Origin: Chrysaora quinquecirrha
Taxonomy: Eukaryota; Cnidaria; Scyphozoa; Semaeostomeae; Pelagiidae
Assembly (NCBI GenBank): GCA_014526335.1
Contig: JACTAT010000012.1
Coordinates: forward strand, 1,955,318 to 2,019,317
Direction: 5' to 3'
DNA: 64,000 nucleotides
The notes beneath the pieces are model-generated. The model had not been told where the DNA came from, did no database searches, and saw only the letters and a program-made list of their open reading frames with translations. Each line of letters opens with the position of its first letter. Position 1 is the stretch's first letter. Made by a program: the position numbers and the translations under genes. Shown one piece after another: positions 11,579-24,137 of this stretch.

Positions 11579-12440
11579 CAGAAAGGCAAGGGAAGGTAAG
11601 CTTTCCCCACGACCCCCCAGCCAAACAAAGACGACGCATTCTCCTGGTAGTATTAAACCCTGTTAAAGCTTTGCTCTAACCGGCACTTAAACCAATTCAT
11701 AACGAAATCCTTGCATTGACATCAGATGATCCCTTACATGTCTTTTTCTTAAGGAACACCTTTAAAAGGAACTCAAGGCTGAAAATTCACAAACAATTAA
11801 GGAACTTTAAGGAGGGGGGCTTTGGTGGGTATCAAAACCTGAAAACGAGGAAGAAAATTGGGACACACCAGAAAACCCCGATGACCTTAGTTTCAACAAC
11901 CGTTTTAAGAAGTTTACACATTGATATTCTTTGCAAGGTGTAAAACTCGAAAACCCGAGGTTTTTACTGATTTTCCCCTCAATACCCGATACCCGAGCTA
12001 GAAAATTGCCTGTTAAATATACTTGACCCGAAAACCGGCACAATTTTTTGGAAAAACTCGAAAACCCAAGGTCAAAATGGGCCAAACCCGCAACCCCTGA
12101 AATCCTAAAGCCCCCCTCTTTAAGGAACTATCACCACTCCGATGAAAAACTAAGAAGCTCTTTTTTAAAGAACAAGGCGGTTTGTAGGAAAAAGGAGCAG
12201 AAGTACAATATATTTTTCATTGTTCTTCCCAGAAAGGCTCCATTTATACTTAAAGTTTAAAAATGAAGAATAGTTTATATGGATTTGCTGTAAAAATTGG
12301 TATTTATACATATCCCATGACAAGGAACAGTATCAGGAACTTTCAGCCTCATTTTGTTGAAAAATAAAGGAACTCCCACCTCAACACAGACCAAAGGTTC
12401 CTTATAAAAAAAACATGTAGTGCTATCTCTTTAAGGGCAA
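11579..12440 (+). repeat. Satellite spacer copy A (long form), left array border
   Basis: Starts AAAGGCAAGGGAAGG and contains CCCCACGACCCCCCAGCC, a short monomer piece (ATTCATAACGAAATCC), then the spacer core from CCCTTACATGTC. The core carries repeated AAGGAAC motifs and several GAAAACCCGAGG-type motifs. It ends in a diverged monomer that leads into the array. Short ORFs inside it recur in every copy but show no constraint or domain. Confidence 0.85.
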
Positions 12441-12919
12441 TGAAAACCAAGAAAAAGTGTTTTCAAGGTTAATCTTTGCCATTTGAATCAACTTATTCAG
12501 ATTAAATCGATTGATAACAAAATCCTTGCATTGACATTGGATGATTCTCTTAGCGCTGTATCTAGCTATAAGGAAAACAGAAACAAAAAAAAAGTGTTTT
12601 CAAGGTTAATTTTTGCCATTTGAATCAACTTATTCAGATTAAACCGATTGATAACAGAATCCTTGCATTGATAATTCTCTTAGTGATCTATCTAGCTATA
12701 AGGACAATGGAAACAAGAGAAAAAGGATTTTCAAGGTTAATTGTTGCCATTTGCATCAACTTATTCAGATTAAACCGATTGATAACAGAATCCTTGCATT
12801 GATAATTCTCTTAGTGATCTATCTAGCTATAAGGACAACGGAAACAAAGAAAAAGGGTTTTCAAGGTTAATTTTTGCCATTTGAATCAACTTATTCAGAT
12901 TAAACCAATTGGTAACGAA

Positions 12920-13608
12920 ATCTTCCTGTGAGACAACAAACACAAAGGAAAGGTAAGGGAAGGTAAGCATTCCCCACGACCCCCCAGCCAAACAAAGACG
13001 ACGCATTCTCCTGGTAGTATTAAGAAAACCCCGATGACCTTAGTTTCAACAACCGTTTTAAGAAGTTTACACATTGATATTCTTTTCAAGGTGTAAAACT
13101 CGAAAACCCGAGGTTTTTACTGATTTTCCCCTCAATACCGGATACCCAAGCTAGAAAATTGCCTGTTAAATATACTTGACCCGAAAACCGGCACAATTTT
13201 TTGGAAAAACCTGAAAACCCGAGGTCAAAATGGGCCAATCCCGCAACCCGTGAAATCCTAAAGCCCCCCTCTTTAAGGAACTATCGCCACTCCTTTGAAA
13301 AACTAAGAAGCTCTTTTTTAAAGAACAAGGCGGTTTGTAGGAAAAAGGAGCAGAAGTACAATATATTTTTCATCGTTCTTCCCAGAAAGGCTCCATTTAT
13401 ACTTAAAGTTTAGAAATGAAGAATAGTTTATATGGATTTGCTGTAAAAATTGGTATTTATACATATCCCACGACAAGGAACAGGATAAGGAACTTTCAGC
13501 CTCATTTTGTTGAAAAATAAAGGAACTCCAACCTCAACACAGACCAAAGGTTCCTTATAAAAAAACGTGTAGTGCTATCTCTTTAAGGGCAATGAAAACC
13601 AAGAAAAA
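12920..13608 (+). repeat. Satellite spacer copy B, internally deleted
   Basis: Long-form spacer beginning GTAACGAAATCTTCCTGTGA. About 215 bp present in copy A (from TATTAAACCC to the CACACCAG region) are missing, so CTGGTAGTATTA joins directly to AGAAAACCCC. The remaining core is close to copy A. Confidence 0.85.
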
Positions 13609-16600
13609 GTGTTTTTAAGGTTAATCTTTGCCATTTGAATCAACTTATTCAGATTAAACCGATTGGTAAGGAAATCCTTGCATTGACAACGGATGATTCT
13701 CTTAGTGCTCTATCTAGCTATAAGGACAACGCAAACAAAGAAAAAGGGTTTTCAAGGTTAATTTTTGCCATTTGAATCAACTTATTCAGATTAAACCGAT
13801 TCATAACAGAATCCTTGCATTGATAATTCTCTTAGTGATCTATCTAGCTATAAGGACAACGGAAACAATGAAAAAGGGTTTTCAAGGTTAATCTTTGCCA
13901 TTTGAATCAACTTATTCAGATTAAACCGATTGATAACGAAATCCTTGCATTGACAACGGATGATTCTCTGAGTGCTCTATCTAGCTATAAGGACAACGCA
14001 AACAAAGAAAAAGGGTTTTCAAGGTTAATTTTTGCCATTTGAATCAACTTATTAAGATTAAACCGATTGATAACAAAATCCTTGCATTGACATCGGATGA
14101 TTCTCTTAGCGCTCTATCTAGCTATAAGGACAACGGAAACAAAGGAAAAGGGTTTTCAAGGTTAATTTTTGCCATTTGAATCAACTTATTCAGATTAAAC
14201 CGATTGATAACAGAATCCTTGCATTGATAATTCTCTTAGTGATCTATCTAGCTATAAGGACAACGGAAACAAAGAAAAAGGGTTTTCAAGGTTAATTTTT
14301 GCCATTTGAATCAACTAATTCAGATTAAACCGATTGATAACAGAATCCTTGCATTGATAATTCTCTTAGTGATCTATCTAGCTATAAGGACAAGGGAAAC
14401 AAAGAAAAAGGGTTTTGAAGGTTAATTTTTCCCATTTGAATCAACTTATTCGATTAAACCGATTGATAACGAAATCCTCGATTGACATCAGTTGATTCTC
14501 TTAGCGCTCTATCTAGCTATAAGGACAACGGAAACAAAGAAAAAGGGTTTTCAAGGTAAATTTTTGCCATTTGAATCAACTTATTCAGATTAAACCGATT
14601 GATAACAGAATCCTTGCATTGATAATTCTCTTAGTGCTCTATCTAGCTATAAGGACAACGCAAACAAAGAAAAAGGGTTTTCAAGGTTAATTTTTGCTCT
14701 TTGAATCAACTTATTCCGATTAATCCGATGGATAACGAAATCCTTGCATTGACACCGGATGATTCTCTTAGCGCTCTATCTAGCTATAAGGACAATGGAA
14801 ACAAAGAAAAAGTGTTTTCAAGGTTAACTTTTGCCATTTGAATCAACTTATTCAGATTAAACCTATTGATAACGAAATCCTTGCATTGACATCAGATGAT
14901 TCTCTTAGCGCTCTATCTAGCTATAAGGACAACGGAAACAAAGAAAAGGGTTTTCAAGGTTAATTTTGCCATTTGAATCAACTTATTCAGATTAAACCGA
15001 TTGATAACAAAATCCTTGCATTGACATCGGATGATTCTCTTAGCGCTCTATCTAGCTATAAGGACAACTGAAACAAAGAAAAGGGTTTTCAAGGTTAATT
15101 TTGCCATTTGAATCAACTAATTCAGATTAAACCGATTGATAACAGAATCCTTGCATTGATAATTCTCTTAGTGATCTATCTAGCTATAAGGACAACGGAA
15201 ACAAAGAAAAGGGTTTTGAAGGTTAATTTTGCCATTTGAATCAACTTATTCAGATTAAACCGATTGATAACGAAATCCTTGATTGACATCAGATGATTCT
15301 CCTAGCGCTCTATCTAGCTATAAGGACAATGGAAACAAAGAAAAGGGTTTTCAAGGTTAATTTTGCCATTTGAATCAACTTATTCAGATTAAACCGATTG
15401 ATAATGAAATCCTTGCATTGACATCAGATGATTCTCTTAGCGCTCTATCTAGCTATCAGGCCAACGGGAACAACGAAAAAGTGTTTTCAAGGTTAATTTT
15501 TGCCATTTGAATCAACTTATTCCGATTAAACCGATTCATAACGAAATCCTTGCATTGACATCAGATGATTCTCTTAGCGCTCTATCTAGCTATAAGGACA
15601 ACGGAATCAAAGAAAAAGGGTTTTCAAGGTTAATTTTTGCCACTTGAATCAACTTATTCAGATTAAACCGATTGATAACAAAATCCTTGCATTGACATCG
15701 GATGATTCTCTTAGCGCTCTATCTAGCTATAAGGACAACGGAAACAAAGGAAAAGGGTTTTCAAGGTTAATTTTTGCCATTTGAATCAACTTATTCCGAT
15801 TAAACCGATTGATAACTAAATCCTTGCATTGACATCAGGTGATTCTCTTAGCGCTCTATCTAGCTATAAGGACAACGGAAACAAAGAAAAAGGGTTTTCA
15901 AGGTTAATTTTTGCCATTTGAATCAACTTATTCAGATTAAACCCATTCATAACGAAATCCTTGCATTGACATCAGATGATTCTCTTAGCGCTCTATCTAG
16001 CTATAAGGACAACGGAAACAAAGAAAAAGGGTTTTCAAGGTTAATTTTTGCCATTTGAATCAACTTATTCAGATTGAACCCATTGATAACGAAATCCTTG
16101 CATTGACATCAGATGATTCTCTTAGCGCTCTATCTAGCTATAAGGACAACGGAAACAAAGAAAAAGTGTTTTCAAGGTTAATTTTTGCCATTTGAATCAA
16201 CTTACTCAGATTAAACTGATTGATAACGAAATCCTTGCATTGACATCAGATGATTCTCTTAGCGCTCCATCTAGCTATAAGGACAACGGAAACAAAAAAA
16301 GGGTTTTCAAGGTTAATTTTTGCCATTTGAATCAACTTATTCAGATTAAACCGATTGATAACAGAATCCTTGCATTGATAATTCTCTTAGTGATCTATCT
16401 AGCTATAAGGACAACGGAAACAAAGAAAAAGGGTTTCCAAGGTTAATTTTTGCCATTTGAATCAACTAATTCAGATTAAACCGATTGATAACAGAATCCT
16501 TGCATTGATAATTGTCTTAGTGATCTATCTAGCTATAAGGACAAGGAAACAAAGAAAAGGGTTTTGAAGGTTAATTTTGCCATTTGAATCAACTTATTCA

Positions 16601-19600
16601 GATTAAACCGATTGATAACGAAATCCTCGATTGACATCAGATGATTCTCCTAGCGCTCTATCTAGCTATAAGGACAATGGAAACAAAGAAAAGGGTTTTC
16701 AAGGTTAATTTTTGCCATTTGAATCAACTTATTCAGATTAAACCGATTGATAATGAAATCCTTGCATTGACATCAGATGATTCTCTTAGCGCTCTATCTA
16801 GCTATCAGGCCAACGGGAACAACGAAAAAGTGTTTTCAAGGTTAATTTTTGCCATTTGAATCAACTTATTCCGATTAAACCGATTCATAACGAAATCCTT
16901 GCATTGACATCAGATGATTCTCTTAGCGCTCTATCTAGCTATAAGGACAACGGAATCAAAGAAAAAGGGTTTTCAAGGTTAATTTTTGCCACTTGAATCA
17001 ACTTATTCAGATTAAACCGATTGATAACAAAATCCTTGCATTGACATCGGATGATTCTCTTAGCGCTCTATCTAGCTATAAGGACAACGGAAACAAAGAA
17101 AAAGGGTTTTCAAGGTTAATTTTTGCCATTTGAATCAACTTATTCAGATTGAACCCATTGATAACGAAATCCTTGCATTGACATCAGATGATTCTCTTAG
17201 CGCTCTATCTAGCTATAAGGACAACGGAATCAAAGAAAAAGGGTTTTCAAGGTTAATTTTTGCCACTTGAATCAACTTATTCAGATTAAACCGATTGATA
17301 ACAAAATCCTTGCATTGACATCGGATGATTCTCTTAGCGCTCTATCTAGCTATAAGGACAACGGAAACAAAGGAAAAGGGTTTTCAAGGTTAATTTTTGC
17401 CATTTGAATCAACTTATTCCGATTAAACCGATTGATAACTAAATCCTTGCATTGACATCAGGTGATTCTCTTAGCGCTCTATCTAGCTATAAGGACAACG
17501 GAAACAAAGAAAAGGGTTTTCAAGGTTAATTTTGCCATTTGAATCAACTTATTCAGATTAAACCCATTCATAACGAAATCCTTGCATTGACATCAGATGA
17601 TTCTCTTAGCGCTCTATCTAGCTATAAGGACAACGGAAACAAAGAAAAGGGTTTTCAAGGTTAATTTTGCCATTTGAATCAACTTATTCAGATTGAACCC
17701 ATTGATAACGAAATCCTTGCATTGACATCAGATGATTCTCTTAGCGCTCTATCTAGCTATAAGGACAACGGAAACAAAGAAAAGTGTTTTCAAGGTTAAT
17801 TTTGCCATTTGAATCAACTTACTCAGATTAAACTGATTGATAACGAAATCCTTGCATTGACATCAGATGATTCTCTTAGCGCTCCATCTAGCTATAAGGA
17901 CAACGGAAACAAAAAAGGGTTTTCAAGGTTAATTTTTGCCATTTGAATCAACTTATTCAGATTAAACCGATTGATAACAGAATCCTTGCATTGATAATTC
18001 TCTTAGTGATCTATCTAGCTATAAGGACAACGGAAACAAAGAAAAAGGGTTTCCAAGGTTAATTTTTGCCATTTGAATCAACTAATTCAGATTAAACCGA
18101 TTGATAACAGAATCCTTGCATTGATAATTCTCTTAGTGATCTATCTAGCTATAAGGACAAGGGAAACAAAGAAAAAGGGTTTTGAAGGTTAATTTTTGCC
18201 ATTTGAATCAACTTATTCAGATTAAACCGATTGATAACGAAATCCTCGATTGACATCAGATGATTCTCCTAGCGCTCTATCTAGCTATAAGGACAATGGA
18301 AACAAAGAAAAAGGGTTTTCAAGGTTAATTTTTGCCATTTGAATCAACTTATTCAGATTAAACCGATTGATAATGAAATCCTTGCATTGACATCAGATGA
18401 TTCTCTTAGCGCTCTATCTAGCTATCAGGCCAACGGGAACAACGAAAAAGTGTTTTCAAGGTTAATTTTTGCCATTTGAATCAACTTATTCCGATTAAAC
18501 CGATTCATAACGAAATCCTTGCATTGACATCAGATGATTCTCTTAGCGCTCTATCTAGCTATAAGGACAACGGAATCAAAGAAAAAGGGTTTTCAAGGTT
18601 AATTTTTGCCACTTGAATCAACTTATTCAGATTAAACCGATTGATAACAAAATCCTTGCATTGACATCGGATGATTCTCTTAGCGCTCTATCTAGCTATA
18701 AGGACAACGGAAACAAAGGAAAAGGGTTTTCAAGGTTAATTTTTGCCATTTGAATCAACTTATTCAGATTAAACCAATTGATAACAGAATCCTTGCATTG
18801 ATAATTCTCTTAGTGATCTATCTAGCTATAAGGACAAGGAAACAAAGAAAAGGGTTTTGAAGGTTAATTTTGCCATTTGAATCAACTTATTCAGATTAAA
18901 CCGATTGATAACGAAATCCTCGATTGACATCAGATGATTCTCCTAGCGCTCTATCTAGCTATAAGGACAATGGAAACAAAGAAAAGGGTTTTCAAGGTTA
19001 ATTTTGCCATTTGAATCAACTTATTCAGATTAAACCGATTGATAATGAAATCCTTGCATTGACATCAGATGATTCTCTTAGCGCTCTATCTAGCTATCAG
19101 GCCAACGGGAACAACGAAAAAGTGTTTTCAAGGTTAATTTTTGCCATTTGAATCAACTTATTCCGATTAAACCGATTCATAACGAAATCCTTGCATTGAC
19201 ATCAGATGATTCTCTTAGCGCTCTATCTAGCTATAAGGACAACGGAATCAAAGAAAAAGGGTTTTCAAGGTTAATTTTTGCCACTTGAATCAACTTATTC
19301 AGATTAAACCGATTGATAACAAAATCCTTGCATTGACATCGGATGATTCTCTTAGCGCTCTATCTAGCTATAAGGACAACGGAAACAAAGGAAAAGGGTT
19401 TTCAAGGTTAATTTTTGCCATTTGAATCAACTTATTCCGATTAAACCGATTGATAACTAAATCCTTGCATTGACATCAGGTGATTCTCTTAGCGCTCTAT
19501 CTAGCTATAAGGACAACGGAAACAAAGAAAAAGGGTTTTCAAGGTTAATTTTTGCCATTTGAATCAACTTATTCAGATTAAACCCATTCATAACGAAATC

Positions 19601-20423
19601 CTTGCATTGACATCAGATGATTCTCTTAGCGCTCTATCTAGCTATAAGGACAACGGAAACAAAGAAAAAGGGTTTTCAAGGTTAATTTTTGCCATTTGAA
19701 TCAACTTATTCAGATTGAACCCATTGATAACGAAATCCTTGCATTGACATCAGATGATTCTCTTAGCGCTCTATCTAGCTATAAGGACAACGGAAACAAA
19801 GAAAAGTGTTTTCAAGGTTAATTTTGCCATTTGAATCAACTTACTCAGATTAAACTGATTGATAACGAAATCCTTGCATTGACATCAGATGATTCTCTTA
19901 GCGCTCCATCTAGCTATAAGGACAACGGAAACAAAAAAAAGGGTTTTCAAGGTTAATTTTTGCCATTTGAATCAACTTATTCAGATTAAACCGATTGATA
20001 ACAGAATCCTTGCATTGATAATTCTCTTAGTGATCTATCTAGCTATAAGGACAACGGAAACAAAGAAAAAGGGTTTCCAAGGTTAATTTTTGCCATTTGA
20101 ATCAACTAATTCAGATTAAACCGATTGATAACAGAATCCTTGCATTGATAATTCTCTTAGTGATCTATCTAGCTATAAGGACAAGGGAAACAAAGAAAAA
20201 GGGTTTTGAAGGTTAATTTTTGCCATTTGAATCAACTTATTCAGATTAAACCGATTGATAACGAAATCCTCGATTGACATCAGATGATTCTCTTAGCGCT
20301 CTATCTAGCTATAAGGACAACGGAAACAAAGAAAAAGGGTTTTCAAGGTTAATTTTTGCCATTTGAATCAACTTATTCAGATTAAACCGATTGATAACGA
20401 AATCCTTGCATTGACATCAGATG

Positions 20424-21150
20424 ATCCCTTACATGTCTTTTTCTTAAGGAACACCTTTAAAAGGAACTCAAGGCTGAAAATTCACAAACAATTAAGGAAC
20501 TTTAAGGAGGGGGGCTTTGGTGGGTATCAAAACCCGAAAATGTGGAAGAAAATTGGGACAAACCCGAAAACCCGGATGACCTTAGTTTCAACTACCGTTT
20601 TAAGAAGTTTACACATTGATATTCTTTGCAAGGTGTAAAACTCGAAAACCCGAGGTTTTTACTGATTTTCCCCTCAATACCCGATACCCGAGCTAGAAAA
20701 TTGCCTGTTAAATATACTTGACCCGAAAACCGGCACAATTTTTGGAAAACCTGAAAACCCGAGGTCAAAATGGGCCAAACCCGCAACCCGTGAAATCCTA
20801 AAGCCCCCCTCTTTAAGGAACTATCGCCACTCCGATGAAAAACTAAGAAGCTCTTTTTTAAAGAACAAGGCGGTTTGTAGGAAAAAGGAGCAGAAGTACA
20901 ATATATTTTTCATCGTTCTTCCCAGAAAGGCTCCATTTATACTTAAAGTTTAGAAATGAAGAATAGTTTATATGGATTTGCTGTAAAAATTAGTATTTAT
21001 ACATATCCCACGACAAGGAACAGTATAAGGAACTTTCAGCATCATTTTGTTGAAAGATAAAGGAACTCCAACCTCAACACAGACAAAAGGTTCCTTATAA
21101 AAAAAACGTGTAGTGCTATCTCTTTAGAGGCAATGAAAACCAAGAAAAAG
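20424..21150 (+). repeat. Satellite spacer copy C (short form)
   Basis: Spacer core only: the monomer runs straight into CCCTTACATGTC without the AAAGGTAAGGGAAGG segment. It has the subfamily marker AAAATGTGGAAG shared with copies D and F, and is preceded by the same two monomers (one with ATCCTCGATTGAC). Confidence 0.85.
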
Positions 21151-21782
21151 TGTTTTCAAGGTTAATCTTTGCCATTTGAATCAACTTATTCAGATTAAAC
21201 CGATTGATAACGAAATCCTTGCATTGAAAACGGATGATTCTCTTAGTACTCTATCTAGCTATAAGGCCAACGGAAACAAAGAAAACGAGTTTTCAAGGTT
21301 AATTTTTGCCATTTGAATCAACTTATTCAGATTAAACCGATTGATAACGAAATCCTTGCATTGACATCAGATGATTCTCTTAGCGCTCTATCTAGCTATA
21401 AGGACAACGGAAACAAAGAAAAAGTGTTTTCAAGGTTAATTTTTGCCATTTGAATCAACTTACTCAGATTAAACTGATTGATAACGAAATCCTTGCATTG
21501 ACATCAGATGATTCTCTTAGCGCTCCATCTAGCTATAAGGACAACGGAAACAAAAAAAGGGTTTTCAAGGTTAATTTTTGCCATTTGAATCAACTTATTC
21601 AGATTAAACCGATTGATAACGAAATCCTCGATTGACATCAGATGATTCTCTTAGCGCTCTATCTAGCTATAAGGACAACGGAAACAAAGAAAAAGGGTTT
21701 TCAAGGTTAATTTTTGCCATTTGAATCAACTTATTCAGATTAAACCGATTGATAACGAAATCCTTGCATTGACATCAGATGA

Positions 21783-22510
21783 TCCCTTACATGTCTTTTT
21801 CTTAAGGAACACCTTTAAAAGGAACTCAAGGCTGAAAATTCACAAACAATTAAGGAACTTTAAGGAGGGGGGCTTTGGTGGGTATCAAAACCCGAAAATG
21901 TGGAAGAAAATTGGGACAAACCCGAAAACCCGGATGACCTTAGTTTCAACTACCGTTTTAAGAAGTTTACACATTGATATTCTTTGCAAGGTGTAAAACT
22001 CGAAAACCCGAGGTTTTTACTGATTTTCCCCTCAATACCCGATACCCGAGCTAGAAAATTGCCTGTTAAATATACTTGACCCGAAAACCGGCACAATTTT
22101 TTGGAAAAACCTGAAAACCCGAGGTCAAAATGGGCCAAACCCGCAACCCGTGAAATCCTAAAGCCCCCCTCTTTAAGGAACTATCGCCACTCCGATGAAA
22201 AACTAAGAAGCTCTTTTTAAAGAACAAGGCGGTTTGTAGGAAAAGGAGCAGAAGTACAATATATTTTTCATCGTTCTTCCCAGAAAGGCTCCATTTATAC
22301 TTAAAGTTTAGAAATGAAGAATAGTTTATATGGATTTGCTGTAAAAATTAGTATTTATACATATCCCACGACAAGGAACAGTATAAGGAACTTTCAGCAT
22401 CATTTTGTTGAAAGATAAAGGAACTCCAACCTCAACACAGACAAAAGGTTCCTTATAAAAAAAACGTGTAGTGCTATCTCTTTAGAGGCAATGAAAACCA
22501 AGAAAAAGTG
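21783..22510 (+). repeat. Satellite spacer copy D (short form)
   Basis: Nearly identical to copy C ~1.36 kb to the left, including flanking monomers, so C-D is a recent local duplication. Homopolymers at ~22214-22245 are one base shorter than in copy C. Confidence 0.85.
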
Positions 22511-23234
22511 TTTTCAAGGTTAATCTTTGCCATTTGAATCAACTTATTCAGATTAAACCGATTGATAACGAAATCCTTGCATTGAAAACGGATGATTCTC
22601 TTAGTACTCTATCTAGCTATAAGGCCAACGGAAACAAAGAAAACGAGTTTTCAAGGTTAATTTTTGCCATTTGAATCAACTTATTCAGATTAAACCGATT
22701 GATAACAAAATCCTTGCATTGACATCAGATGATTCTCTTAGCGCTCTATCTAGCTATAAGGACAACGGAAACAAAGAAAAAGGGTTTTAAAGGTTAATTT
22801 TTGCCATTTGAATCAACTTATTCAGATTAAACCGATTGATAACAAAATCCTTGCATTGACATCGAATGATTCTCTTAGTGCTGTATCTAGCTATAAGGAC
22901 GACGGAAACAAAAAAAGGGTTTTCAAGGTTAATTTTTGCCATTTGAATCAACTTATTCAGATTAAACCGATTGATAACAGAATCCTTGCATTGATAATTC
23001 TCTTAGTGATCTATCCAGCTATAAGGACAACGGAAACAAAGAAAAAGGGTTTTCAAGGTTAATTTTTGCCATTTGAATCAACTTATTCAGATTAAACCGA
23101 TTGATAAAAGAATCCTTGCATTGATAATTCTCTTAGTGATCTATCTAGCTATAAGGAAAACGGAAACAAAGAAAAAGGGTTTTCAAGGTTAATTTTTGCC
23201 ATTTGAATCAACTTATTCAGATTAAACCGATTGG

Positions 23235-24137
23235 TAACGAAATCTTCCTGCGAGACAACAAACACAAAGGAAAGGTAAGGGAAGGTAAGCATTCCCCACG
23301 ACCCCCCAGCCAAACAAAGACGACGCATTCTCCTGGTAGTATTAAACCCTGTTAAAGCTTTGCTCTAACCGGCACTTAAACCGATTCATAACGGAATCCT
23401 TGCATTGACATCACATGATCCCTTACATGTCTTTTTCTTAAGGAACACATTTAAAAGGAACTCAAGGCTGAAAATTCACAAACAATTAAGGAACTTTAAG
23501 GAGGGGGGCTTTGGTGGGTATCAAAACCTGAAAACGAGGAAGAAAATTAGGACACACCAGAAAACCCGGATGACCTTAGTTTCAACAACCGTTTTAAGAA
23601 GTTTACATTGATATTCTTTTCAAGGTGTAAAACTCGAAAACCGAGGTTTTACTGATTTTCCCTCAATACCCGATACCGAGCTAGAAAATTGCCTGTTAAA
23701 TATACTTGACCCGAAAACCGGCACAATTTTTGGAAAACCCGAAAACCCGAGGTCAAAATGGGCCAAACCCACAACCCATGAAATCCTAAAGCCCCCTCTT
23801 TAAGGAACTATCGCCACTCCGATGAAAAACTTAGAAGCTCTTTTTAAAGAACAAGGCGGTTTGTAGGAAAAGGAGCAGAAGTACAATATATTTTTCATCG
23901 TTCTTCCCAGAAAGGCTCCCTTTATACTTAAAGTTTAGAAATGAACAATAGTTTATATGGATTTGCTGTAAAAATTAGTATTTATACATATCCCACGACA
24001 AGGAACAGTATAAGGAACTTTCAGCCTCATTTTGTTGAAAAATAAAGGAACTCCAACCTCAACACAGACCGAGATTCCTTATAAAAAAAACGTGTAGTGC
24101 TATCTCTTTAAGGGCAATGAAAACCAAGAAAAAGTGT
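23235..24137 (+). repeat. Satellite spacer copy E (long form), homopolymer-compressed
   Basis: Long form with CATGATCCC and AAATTAGGACACACC variants shared with copy G. Between ~23637 and 23880 almost every run of three or more identical bases is one shorter than in copies G and H, and a CA is lost in TTTACACATTG. Confidence 0.85.
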
